From: Lacrimispora sp. BS-2
Lineage (GTDB): Bacteria; Bacillota; Clostridia; Lachnospirales; Lachnospiraceae
Assembly (NCBI RefSeq): GCF_040207125.1
Contig: NZ_CP157940.1
Span: 4,340,001-4,404,000 of the forward strand
Direction: 5' to 3'
DNA: 64,000 bases
Shown: piece after piece, positions 9,791 to 17,472 of the stretch
Layout: the number at the start of each line of letters is the position of its first letter
How positions within the stretch are numbered: the stretch's first letter is position 1
Position numbers and translations under genes: made by a program
The notes under the pieces: generated by a model
Told to the model about the DNA's origin: nothing
Databases searched by the model: none
What the model saw: only the letters and a program-made list of their open reading frames with translations

Positions 9791-10046
9791 TAATTACGGT
9801 TCCGTGGTACCACCCTGATTGGAGAAGATAGACTTCTCCCGCTTTATAGCACACTAACATGTGCCTCCCCTTGGTAACGGATAGGAAACCCGTCGACATC
9901 TACTTCCGGTAATAAAACCGGTTTCAAGCCGCCCTCGCAGGTCCATTCAGACCAGACATCAACGCTTCCTCACACCAACCGGAAGCTCTCTGTGCATGAT
10001 GAAAAGATCTTACTTACTCCTGCTCGACAGTTTATCATTTTGTTTT
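9791..10046 (-). promoter_or_regulatory. T-box riboswitch, tryptophan specific
   Basis: The minus strand has the T-box antiterminator sequence AGGGTGGTACCACGG (about 9816-9802). Farther upstream is a Stem I region with AGTAAG and the distal GAGAGC...GGTTGGTG...GAAGC elements. In the specifier loop, GAATGGACC presents TGG at 9945-9943, a Trp codon followed by the usual A. The element precedes trpE, so it senses uncharged tRNA(Trp). A second TGG occurs 9 bases earlier, but lacks the flanking GAA/ACC context. Confidence 0.92.
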
Positions 10047-10051
10047 GCTAC

Positions 10052-10080
10052 AGTATATGAGATTAAAATTAAAATGTCAA
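10052..10080 (-). promoter_or_regulatory. Promoter of the trp operon
   Basis: Minus strand: a perfect TTGACA (10080-10075), 17-base spacer, TATACT (10057-10052). Transcription would begin about 10045, giving a T-box leader of roughly 465 bases before trpE. Confidence 0.88.
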
Positions 10081-10368
10081 TAGAAAAATTATTTTTTTGC
10101 GGCAGACAAAAATTATGACCCATTATGATAAATGGAGGGAGCCATTTCCGGCGCCAAAGGGTTCCAATGCAGGAAACCATGGAAAGCATGCTTTGGCAGA
10201 ACGGATTGAGGCTCTTCCTGGCTGCGGGATTTGTTGAAGTTTTGATATTGAGTATTTTCCTGTAATCATTTATGATAGACATAGGGGAATTTGTACGAAA
10301 AACAGATGCGGATCTCATTCGGAAGAAGGGGGCCGGATCATATCCGTCAATCAGAAAGAATTCCATGA
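10081..10368. other. Intergenic region between divergent trp and proC promoters
   Basis: No credible gene is visible. Open frames here lack ribosome sites and resemble no family I know. No strong hairpin was seen. Confidence 0.5.
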
Positions 10369-10396
10369 TTGACATTTGAAAAAATGGTGCTAGAAT
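10369..10396 (+). promoter_or_regulatory. Promoter upstream of proC
   Basis: TTGACA (10369-10374), 16-base spacer, TAGAAT (10391-10396), about 50 bases before the proC start codon. Confidence 0.75.
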
Positions 10397-10444
10397 GATG
10401 CTGATTAATTGCTGATTTCAAAACATAAGCAGGAGGAAGAGATT

Positions 10445-11239
10445 ATGGCGAAAATAGGAATCATCGGAATCGGAAATATGGGTTTTGCAATATTAAAGGG
10501 ATTATCAAAGACTTATGGGAAGGAAGACATCATTTTTACTGATGTGAATAAAGAACGGTGCGCAGAGATCAGTTCGGAAATGGGCGTGGCCCATGCAGAA
10601 ACCAATGCCCTGTGTGCTGCCCAGGCAAAATACGTGGTATTGGCTGTGAAGCCCCAGTATTTTGCCCCGGTGCTGTCTGATATCCGCAATGAGGTAACAG
10701 AGAACCATGTGATCATTTCCATTGCGCCCGGGATCACAACGGCCCAGCTAAAGGAAAAGCTGGGACAAGAAAAACGGGTGGTCCGCGCCATGCCAAACAC
10801 CCCGGCCCTCCTTGGGGAAGGAATGACAGGAGTCTGCTACGATGAGAAAGCTTTTTCCCAGGATGAGAAGGAGACAATCGGTGATATTTTCCATTCTCTG
10901 GGAAGGATGCGGCTGGTAGAAGAGCGGCTCATGAACGCGGTGGTCTGTGCCAGCGGAAGCTCCCCTGCCTATGTTTACATGTTTATCGAAGCTTTGGCAG
11001 ACGGGGCGGTAAAGTATGGCCTTCCAAGGGAGGCTGCCTATGAGATGGCGGCTCAGACAGTTCTTGGCAGCGCCAGGATGGTCCTGGAGACAGGGGAGCA
11101 TCCAGGAGCCTTAAAGGATAAGGTATGCTCGCCGGGAGGCACTACCATTGCGGGAGTATCGGCCCTGGAGGAATTTGGATTCCGCAATGCGGTCATAAAG
11201 GCAGCGGATGCCTGCTTTAAAAAATGTGAGGAACTATAA
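10445..11239 (+). CDS. proC: Pyrroline-5-carboxylate reductase
   Basis: ProC reduces pyrroline-5-carboxylate to proline with NAD(P)H, the last step of proline synthesis. The 264-residue protein starts with the Rossmann motif IGIIGIGNMGFAI and carries AMPNTPALLGEGMTG and the C-terminal signature CSPGGTTIAGV. The ATG at 10445 follows AGGAGGAAGAG; an in-frame upstream TTG at 10409 would lie before that site and is not used. The NUDIX gene follows after 13 bases, so the two are likely co-transcribed. Confidence 0.97.
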   Translation: MAKIGIIGIGNMGFAILKGLSKTYGKEDIIFTDVNKERCAEISSEMGVAHAETNALCAAQAKYVVLAVKPQYFAPVLSDIRNEVTENHVIISIAPGITTAQLKEKLGQEKRVVRAMPNTPALLGEGMTGVCYDEKAFSQDEKETIGDIFHSLGRMRLVEERLMNAVVCASGSSPAYVYMFIEALADGAVKYGLPREAAYEMAAQTVLGSARMVLETGEHPGALKDKVCSPGGTTIAGVSALEEFGFRNAVIKAADACFKKCEEL

Positions 11240-11252
11240 TGGAGGTAAGACA

Positions 11253-11801
11253 ATGGAACAGAAGCCTGTAAAACGACTTGACAGAGAATTAAAGTATGAG
11301 GGAAATATTATAAAAGTATACGAGGACACGGTAGATGCTAACGGCCATCTGGCCCGCTGGGATTTCATCCACCATAACGGAGCAGCGGCAGTGATCCCTG
11401 TAACAAAAAGCGGGAAGCTTCTCATGGTGCGCCAGTACCGCAATGCTTTGGACCGATATACATTGGAGATCCCGGCCGGAGCCCTTGACAGCCCCGATGA
11501 GCCAAAGCTTGACTGCGCCCACAGGGAGCTGGAAGAGGAGACAGGCTATAAGACGGATAAGGAGAAGATGGAGTATCTGATCAGCGTCAACACAACGGTT
11601 GCATTCTGCGATGAAGCCATCGATATCTTTGTTGCAAGGGAATTAGAGCCTTCCAAACAGAACTTGGATGAAGACGAATACATCGAGGTGGAGGAATGGG
11701 AGTTAAGTGACTTGGAACAAAAGATATACCGGGGAGAGATTACCGACGGTAAGACCATTGCGGCAATCATGGCCTATGGAAGAAAGTACGGTGTAAAATA
11801 G
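11253..11801 (+). CDS. NUDIX hydrolase, probable ADP-ribose pyrophosphatase
   Basis: The 182-residue protein fits the NudF/YqkG group, which splits ADP-ribose into AMP and ribose 5-phosphate. The Nudix box is present as PAGALDSPDE, then a helix ending in RELEEETGY; one residue is inserted between the Gly and the Glu relative to the strict consensus. The start at 11253 follows GGAGG with 7 bases; the frame extends upstream only into proC. In Bacillus the same neighbour set (nudF, spoIIM, ripX/xerD) is conserved, which supports the NudF call. Substrate is inferred. Confidence 0.85.
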   Translation: MEQKPVKRLDRELKYEGNIIKVYEDTVDANGHLARWDFIHHNGAAAVIPVTKSGKLLMVRQYRNALDRYTLEIPAGALDSPDEPKLDCAHRELEEETGYKTDKEKMEYLISVNTTVAFCDEAIDIFVARELEPSKQNLDEDEYIEVEEWELSDLEQKIYRGEITDGKTIAAIMAYGRKYGVK

Positions 11802-11900
11802 GGAAGAGCCTGTAAAACAGCAGTCCAGGCCCGTTGTCTTTCCAAGAATAAATGTCCCTTTTCAGGCATAAGGTTGAAAAAAGACGTAAGGGGATTTTTT

Positions 11901-12503
11901 ATGGCCGGATTGTTTCGTACGTTTCGTTACCGTTTGAGAAGAAGGCCGGGACCAGGGGGAATGTACACTTCCCTGGAGCGGAATCTAAGGGCAGAAGACC
12001 GCTATCTCATCTGCTTTTTTGCCGGGCTTATTGCTGGTACCTTCATGGCAAATTTCTGGTATCCGTCATTTATGGAGGAAGCCGTATATTATCTGGGCCT
12101 TTTGGACAGAAATGTGAATCTGGACAAAGGGGAGCGGGTGCAGCTTTTTTATCAGGTGTTAAGACAGCGGGGGATCGAGGTATGGATCGCATGGCTCATC
12201 GGCCTGACCGCTTATGCACTTCCTCTGTATTGCCTGCTGACGGCAGGAATCGGTTTTTCCATGGGATTTGTCCTTTCCGTCATAACGGTCCAAAAGGGGC
12301 TTATGGGACTCCCCGTATTTCTTATGACAGTCACGCCTCAGGGTCTGTGTTATATTCCTCTTTGGTGTATTCTTCTTTTGTGGGCCATGCAAAATGGACG
12401 GCGTTTCCGGATCCCGGCCTTTTTGCTGCTTTTGTTCCTGGCTGCTCTTGGGAGCGCCTGCGAGGCCTGGATCAATCCGATTTTCTTAAAAATGGTTCTT
12501 TAA
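11901..12503 (+). CDS. spoIIM: Stage II sporulation protein M-like membrane protein
   Basis: The roughly 200-residue protein is mostly hydrophobic, with about five membrane segments after an Arg-rich N-terminus (FRTFRYRLRRRP). Length, topology and the AGLIAGTFMANFWY segment fit SpoIIM, a part of the SpoIIDMP complex that remodels peptidoglycan during engulfment in the forespore mother cell. Position between nudF and xerD matches the Bacillus order. The ATG at 11901 was chosen because AAGGGGA precedes it by 6-7 bases; an in-frame TTG at 11874 would add 9 residues but has a weak site. The call is by overall character, not by a catalytic motif. Confidence 0.72.
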   Translation: MAGLFRTFRYRLRRRPGPGGMYTSLERNLRAEDRYLICFFAGLIAGTFMANFWYPSFMEEAVYYLGLLDRNVNLDKGERVQLFYQVLRQRGIEVWIAWLIGLTAYALPLYCLLTAGIGFSMGFVLSVITVQKGLMGLPVFLMTVTPQGLCYIPLWCILLLWAMQNGRRFRIPAFLLLLFLAALGSACEAWINPIFLKMVL

Positions 12504-12633
12504 AGAGAAAGTATTAAAAAAAATAAAATGGTTCATTTCCCCATATCTTGCGAAAAAGGGTCACTCATTACCAATATCTTGTACATATTATGTAAAGTAC
12601 CCTTGAAATGTCTTAACGGCAGGAAAAATGTGT

Positions 12634-12662
12634 TTGATTTTATCGAAAATAGTCTATATAAT
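12634..12662 (+). promoter_or_regulatory. Promoter upstream of xerD
   Basis: TTGATT (12634-12639), 17-base spacer, TATAAT (12657-12662), about 60 bases before the xerD start. The 200-base gap after spoIIM otherwise holds nothing I recognise. Confidence 0.7.
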
Positions 12663-12721
12663 GTTAGGAAGAAGCCTTATTTTAAGGCATTTTTGAAGCC
12701 GAAAGGTCAGGAGATATGGAG

Positions 12722-13609
12722 ATGGTAGCAGAGATTAATCATTTTATCATTTATTTAAGAGAGATAAAAAAAACATCAAAGAACACAGAGGTATCTTATC
12801 AGAGGGATTTGATGCAGCTGGCTTCTTTTTTAGGGAAGCAGGGAATCACAGAGGTGGACAAGGTGACAAAGACCAGTCTTAATTCCTATATCCTGCATCT
12901 TGAGAAAGAAGGGAAGGCTACTACTACCATTTCACGCTGTCTGGCTTCCATGAAGGCATTCTTTCATTACCAGTGCATGGAAGGGAGAATCCAGAATGAC
13001 CCGGCAGAGCTTTTAAAGGCGCCAAAGGTGGAAAAAAAGGCGCCGACCATATTAACGGTGGATGAAGTGAACAGCTTATTAAGCCAGCCTGGCGGCGAGA
13101 CTCCAAAGGAGCTTCGGGACCGTGCCATGCTGGAACTGCTTTATGCCACCGGGATCCGGGTGTCGGAGCTGATTCATCTAAAAAAAACCGATGTAAACCT
13201 GTCCATTGGATATATTACCTGCAAGGATGAACACAAGGAACGTATGGTTCCTTTTGGAAAGGTGGCCAAGCTGGCCCTTTCGGCTTATATGGAACGGGGC
13301 CGGGAATATTTGCTGAGGGGTCAGGAATCAGAGTGGCTTTTTACCAACTGCAACGGGAAATCTATGAGCCGCCAGGGATTTTGGAAGATTATAAAATTCT
13401 ATGGGGATAAGGCAGGGATCAAGGCTGACATTACACCTCATACCCTTCGCCACTCCTTTGCGGCACATCTGCTCCGCAACGGAGCGGATATTCATGCGGT
13501 ACAAGCCATGCTTGGCCATTCCGATATGGCTACGACACAGATGTATATGAATTATACTCAGGGAGAAAACTTACGCCGCGCCTACACGGGCGCCCATCCA
13601 AGAGGATAA
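12722..13609 (+). CDS. xerD: Tyrosine recombinase XerD
   Basis: XerD is the site-specific recombinase that resolves chromosome dimers at dif during division. The roughly 295-residue protein has the SAM-like N-terminal core-binding domain (1-100) and the catalytic domain. Numbered from the chosen start, the active site is complete: Arg146 (ATGIRVSEL), Lys168, His240 and Arg243 (HTLRHSFAAH), His266 (LGHSDMATT) and Tyr275. The start at 12722 gives an 8-base spacing from AGGAG; the ATG 6 bases earlier sits too close. Context in the nudF-spoIIM-xerD block supports the housekeeping role rather than a phage integrase. Confidence 0.92.
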   Translation: MVAEINHFIIYLREIKKTSKNTEVSYQRDLMQLASFLGKQGITEVDKVTKTSLNSYILHLEKEGKATTTISRCLASMKAFFHYQCMEGRIQNDPAELLKAPKVEKKAPTILTVDEVNSLLSQPGGETPKELRDRAMLELLYATGIRVSELIHLKKTDVNLSIGYITCKDEHKERMVPFGKVAKLALSAYMERGREYLLRGQESEWLFTNCNGKSMSRQGFWKIIKFYGDKAGIKADITPHTLRHSFAAHLLRNGADIHAVQAMLGHSDMATTQMYMNYTQGENLRRAYTGAHPRG

Positions 13610-13653
13610 GGGAGTCTCCATGGATACAGACTATGACAATACGAGGTATGACA

Positions 13654-14178
13654 ATGAAAAGATTAGAAGACTATGTCACAAGCATTCCTGATTTTCCGGA
13701 GGAAGGAATCATTTTCAGGGATGTGACCACCATTCTGGAGGATCCGGACGGGCTTTGCCTGGCAGTGGATGGCATAAGGGATATGTTAAAAGGAGTGGAG
13801 TATGATTCGGTAGTGGGACCGGAATCAAGAGGCTTTATCTTTGGTGTTCCGGTGGCCTATGCAGAGCATAAGAGCTTTATTCCGGTGAGAAAGAAAGGCA
13901 AGCTTCCAAGGGAAGTCCTGTCTGCCGATTACGAGCTGGAATATGGCACTGCAACTATTGAGATCCACAAAGATTCCATCAGACCAGGGCAGAAGGTGGT
14001 CATCATAGATGATCTGATCGCTACAGGCGGTACCATTGAAGCCATCATAAAGCTGGTCGAGGAGCTTGGCGGCGAAGTGGTGAAAATCTGCTTTATCATG
14101 GAACTTGCAGGATTAAATGGCAGGAAAAAGCTTGCAGAATATGATGTGGAAGCCATGATTACTTACGAGGGAAAATAA
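13654..14178 (+). CDS. apt: Adenine phosphoribosyltransferase
   Basis: Apt makes AMP from adenine and PRPP. The 174-residue protein carries the PRPP-binding motif VVIIDDLIATGGT at 115-127 and the family stretches FPEEGIIFRDVTTIL and GPESRGFIFG. The ATG at 13654 matches the usual N-terminus (MKRLEDYV). It lies 44 bases after xerD and is followed by a terminator, so it ends this transcription unit. Confidence 0.96.
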   Translation: MKRLEDYVTSIPDFPEEGIIFRDVTTILEDPDGLCLAVDGIRDMLKGVEYDSVVGPESRGFIFGVPVAYAEHKSFIPVRKKGKLPREVLSADYELEYGTATIEIHKDSIRPGQKVVIIDDLIATGGTIEAIIKLVEELGGEVVKICFIMELAGLNGRKKLAEYDVEAMITYEGK

Positions 14179-14190
14179 TTTTATAAACAA

Positions 14191-14254
14191 AGAATCCGGG
14201 ATAGCGGTGTTTGGAGATATTCTTCCGCCCTTATCCCACGGATTCTTTTTTTAT
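14191..14254 (+). terminator. Intrinsic terminator after apt
   Basis: GAATCCG plus GGATA pairs with TATCC plus CGGATTC in a long, partly interrupted stem, followed by seven T. Confidence 0.9.
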
Positions 14255-14292
14255 TTCTGAAAACGGCAAAACACCCATAATTCGATATATTT

Positions 14293-14392
14293 TTGACAAA
14301 ATTTATTTTTTTCTGTACATAAAAGCTGCCTATTGATTTTATTATTTTGAGTGTGATATGATGTGAAAAATAAAAATAAAACTGTATACAGT
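14293..14392 (+). promoter_or_regulatory. Promoter region with palindrome upstream of the GltD-like gene
   Basis: Two candidate promoters are visible: TTGACA (14293-14298), 17 bases, TACATA (14316-14321), and TTGATT (14333-14338), 18 bases, TATGAT (14357-14362). A perfect 12-bp palindrome, ACTGTATACAGT, lies at 14381-14392, just downstream of the second, a common place for an operator. The regulator is unknown. Confidence 0.55.
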
Positions 14393-14464
14393 ATGCAAAT
14401 ACAGAATCATTGAGATAAAATACTTCAGTAAATCATGCCACAGAACAAGAGAGGAAGATAAATT

Positions 14465-15691
14465 ATGGCTGTTCATGTAATTGATGAAGCAAACAGATGC
14501 TTAAACTGTAAGAAGCCCTTATGCCGGCAGGGCTGTCCCATCCATACCCCTATCCCCCAGATGATTTCGGCCTTTAAAGAAGGCGGTTTAAATAAAGCAG
14601 GAGAAATGTTATTTGAAAACAATCCCATGTCCCTGGTTTGTTCCCTTGTGTGCAATCATGAAAGTCAGTGCGAGGGCCACTGCATTCTGGGCAGAAAGGG
14701 ACAGCCGGTGCATATCAGCAGCATAGAAAATTATATCTCTGATACCATCTTTGACAAGATGAAGGTAGAGTGCAAGCCGAAAAACGGGAAGAAGGTTGCG
14801 GTAATCGGCGCAGGTCCGGCTGGGATCACCATTGCCTTTCTTTTGACCAAGGAAGGCTACAGCGTGACCATTTTTGATGCCAAGGATAAGGTGGGAGGCG
14901 TTCTCCAGTATGGGATACCGGAATTCCGCCTTCCAAAGACCATTTTAGGACGCTATAAAAAGAAGCTTCTGGAAATCGGGGTGAAGATCCGACCCAATAC
15001 GGCTATTGGGACAGCCCTGGAAATCAAGGATCTGATCCGTGACGGCTATCAGAGCATCTTTATCGGAACCGGAGTCTGGAGGCCGAAGACCCTGGGCGTA
15101 AAAGGGGAATCCCTGGGAAATGTCCATTATGCCATCGATTATCTGGCCAATCCCGATGCCTATGATCTGGGAGAGACGGTTGCTATCATTGGCGTTGGGA
15201 ATTCCGCCATGGATGTGGCAAGGACCGTGATCCGCCACGGAGCCAGGAAGGTGACCCTTTATGCCAGAGGCTTATCCAGTAATGCCAGCCATCACGAAAC
15301 AGCCTATGCAAAGCTTGATGGAGCTGACTTCCAGTTTGGGAAACAGATCGTGGAGATTACGGATGATGGTCCGGTGTTTGAAAATATCCGGTATGATGGG
15401 GAAGGAAACCAGATCGGCATTGATGAAGAGCGGGAACAGATTTTTGCAGATTCCACCATCATTTCCATCAGCCAGGGGCCCAAAAGCAAGCTGGTGAATA
15501 CCACCAGGGGCTTACTGGCCAGCCAGAACGGGCTTTTGATGACAGATGAAAAAGGCCAGACAACCATTCCGGGCATATTCGCTTCCGGAGATGTGGTTCT
15601 GGGAGCAAGAACCGTAGTAGAAGCAGTTGCCTACTCAAAGACAGTGGCTTTGGCCATGGATGAATATATGAAATCCAAAGAAAAGAGTTAG
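14465..15691 (+). CDS. GltD-like NAD(P)-dependent FAD/Fe-S oxidoreductase
   Basis: The 408-residue protein is related to the small subunit of glutamate synthase. Two N-terminal cysteine clusters, Cys12/15/20/24 and Cys59/63/69/73, would hold 4Fe-4S centres; VAVIGAGPAG at 111-120 binds FAD and VAIIGVGNSAMD near 239-250 binds NAD(P)H. The C-terminal IFASGDVVLGARTVVEA is the usual flavin contact. No gltB or partner subunit lies nearby, so it could pass electrons to an unlinked partner or act alone, as in NfnB/SudB-type enzymes. Substrate cannot be told from the sequence. AGGAAG precedes the ATG. Confidence 0.85.
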   Translation: MAVHVIDEANRCLNCKKPLCRQGCPIHTPIPQMISAFKEGGLNKAGEMLFENNPMSLVCSLVCNHESQCEGHCILGRKGQPVHISSIENYISDTIFDKMKVECKPKNGKKVAVIGAGPAGITIAFLLTKEGYSVTIFDAKDKVGGVLQYGIPEFRLPKTILGRYKKKLLEIGVKIRPNTAIGTALEIKDLIRDGYQSIFIGTGVWRPKTLGVKGESLGNVHYAIDYLANPDAYDLGETVAIIGVGNSAMDVARTVIRHGARKVTLYARGLSSNASHHETAYAKLDGADFQFGKQIVEITDDGPVFENIRYDGEGNQIGIDEEREQIFADSTIISISQGPKSKLVNTTRGLLASQNGLLMTDEKGQTTIPGIFASGDVVLGARTVVEAVAYSKTVALAMDEYMKSKEKS

Positions 15692-15770
15692 GCAGGACTT
15701 TAACCTCCCTGTAACATCATTATTCATTTTTCACCGGGTTTCATCTGGATATTTTAAATGTTGTTAAAAA

Positions 15771-15853
15771 CATGGCTGTAACAGCCTTAGAATTTGTGCC
15801 TTTGCAGGTCAGAAATGTCTTATATTTACAGACTTTCTGACCTGTTTTTTGTA
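15771..15853. repeat. Direct repeat, copy 1 (terminator-bearing)
   Basis: About 83 bases here match 23213-23297 at roughly 86% by eye, in the same orientation, including a block of 26 identical bases in the centre. Both copies hold a terminator hairpin. The two copies bracket the YibE/F and PHP-protein genes. Confidence 0.85.
15805..15850 (+). terminator. Terminator within repeat copy 1
   Basis: CAGGTCAGAAA pairs with TTTCTGACCTG, with a short inner GTC/GAC extension, and is followed by six T. It would end transcripts from the GltD-like gene. Confidence 0.82.
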
Positions 15854-16150
15854 TGGAAATCTTTTAATGGGCTGCCTGCTGTGCAGGTGTGGCCACGGCA
15901 GCTTCAGCTTCAAGAAAACCACATAGTATTTATGCCAATCATTTTTATTCATAAGTAGTACTTAAGTGGTTGAAACCGAAATATAATTATACAGTATGAT
16001 ATATATCCTGGATTTTAACTGGTTTAACGCTTCCAAAGTAGTATTTTCCAAAGATTTTGGACATGCCGTCGCCTTCACGGGCTTTGCAGTGTGTCGTCAT
16101 TGCAGCTTAAGTATAATAAAAATAAACAGGACGAAAGGCGTACCGTAAAA
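15854..16150. other. Upstream region of the YibE/F gene
   Basis: Between the repeat and the next gene the sequence is AT-rich from about 15920. A TATGAT occurs near 15997 with an imperfect TTGAAA 19 bases before it, a weak promoter candidate. No gene or strong hairpin was recognised. Confidence 0.45.
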
Positions 16151-17353
16151 ATGAAAAGTAAAAAAACATTCTTTATAAAACTTATAGCCTCATTCCTTTT
16201 CTGTGCGGTATTTATAGCAATTCTCATATGGATCAATAAGCCGCTGCCAGGAGAAGTGCCAACAGCGGCAAGCAAGATAAAATTTGCCAGGGCACATGTG
16301 ACGAAAATCATCAGTGACGAGGCGAAAGCAGAAGAGTGGACAGAGGGGCTGCGTATAGGCGTACAGGAAGCCTATATACAGATAGACAGCGGTGAGGACA
16401 AAGGTAAGATATTGCCGGCAGTCAATTATATGAGTGTATACAACAATGTGGACTTAAAAGCAGGTACAAAAGTAATCGTCAGGATGGATATAGATGTCAA
16501 TGGACTTTCATACATAGCATCCATATCCAATTACAACAGGGGTCCGGCATTGCTTGGACTGACGGTGGTATTCGTGCTGTCTTTAGCTGCATTCGGGGGA
16601 AGAAAAGGGATAGCCGCTATACTGGGGCTTGCATTTACTATTGTGGGTATCTGGTTTTTGCTCATCCCCATGATAAGGCACGGCCTCAATCCCATCTTGT
16701 CATCCATTGTCATAGCAGCCGTAACCACAGCAGTTTCATTGGTATTGTTAAATGGCTTATCGATGAAAACTTTCTGTGCAACCATTGGGTGTGTGGGCGG
16801 TGTGGCGCTGGCAGGAGTGGCAGCAGCTCTCACGGCAGCTGTTACGCCGATAAACGGTTTTAATATGTCGGAGGCGGAAGAATTAATTCTCCGTACAGGT
16901 GGGACAGGCCTGAATGTCAGCGGATTGCTGATCAGTGCCATACTCATAGCGGCACTTGGCGCAGTTATGGATGTGGCTATGACAATTACGTCTGCAGTAT
17001 TTGAGGTGCATCAGTTGAATCCGGAACTAAACAGACAAAAGCTGATTCAGTCAGGTATTAATATAGGCAGGGATGCCATGGGTACTATGGCTAACACACT
17101 GATATTGGCATTTGCTGGTTCGGCACTCAATATGCTGATACTGTTCAGAATCTTTGATTATCCATATCTGCAGATATTTAACAGCGACATGATGGCGCTG
17201 GAGATTATACAGGGTATATCGGGCACTATAGGTATTGTAATGACTGTGCCATTAGTAGCATTCTTAAGCGCGTTTATGTGCAGCAGGACAAATGCGGAGG
17301 AAAGAGTAGTCAGGCAGGTTGATGATAAACATAAAAAGTATAGAAAAAAATAG
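16151..17353 (+). CDS. YibE/F family membrane protein
   Basis: This 400-residue protein has one N-terminal anchor (residues 6-28), an extracytoplasmic OB-like stretch to about 125, and then seven or so membrane helices with the YibE/F signature VMDVAMTITSAV and IGRDAMGTMANTLILAF. The family is common in Firmicutes; its function is unknown, though transport has been suggested. The ATG at 16151 is preferred because the hydrophobic anchor follows directly; the frame is open for 20 codons upstream. Only a weak AAAGG site is visible. It precedes the large secreted PHP protein by about 120 bases, in the same direction. Confidence 0.85.
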   Translation: MKSKKTFFIKLIASFLFCAVFIAILIWINKPLPGEVPTAASKIKFARAHVTKIISDEAKAEEWTEGLRIGVQEAYIQIDSGEDKGKILPAVNYMSVYNNVDLKAGTKVIVRMDIDVNGLSYIASISNYNRGPALLGLTVVFVLSLAAFGGRKGIAAILGLAFTIVGIWFLLIPMIRHGLNPILSSIVIAAVTTAVSLVLLNGLSMKTFCATIGCVGGVALAGVAAALTAAVTPINGFNMSEAEELILRTGGTGLNVSGLLISAILIAALGAVMDVAMTITSAVFEVHQLNPELNRQKLIQSGINIGRDAMGTMANTLILAFAGSALNMLILFRIFDYPYLQIFNSDMMALEIIQGISGTIGIVMTVPLVAFLSAFMCSRTNAEERVVRQVDDKHKKYRKK

Positions 17354-17472
17354 TGACGATATTCACATATTTTGCTTTAAAAGTATATCTTGGTTTGGTG
17401 CTTTTTTCCAGTTGGTAATAATAAGATTTAATTAAGTGATACCATCAAAAATGGAAGGAGAAAAAAGAAATT

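Noticed and set aside
10010..10375. A 121-codon minus-strand frame upstream of the trp promoter
   Set aside because: It crosses the trp promoter and the start of the T-box leader and resembles nothing known.
11852..12517. A 221-codon plus-strand frame overlapping spoIIM
   Set aside because: Its product is Arg/Ser/Pro-rich with no family resemblance, while the overlapping frame encodes a coherent membrane protein.
12716..13609. Phage or genomic-island integrase
   Set aside because: The recombinase sits in the conserved nudF-spoIIM-xerD-apt setting with no attachment site repeats or phage genes nearby.
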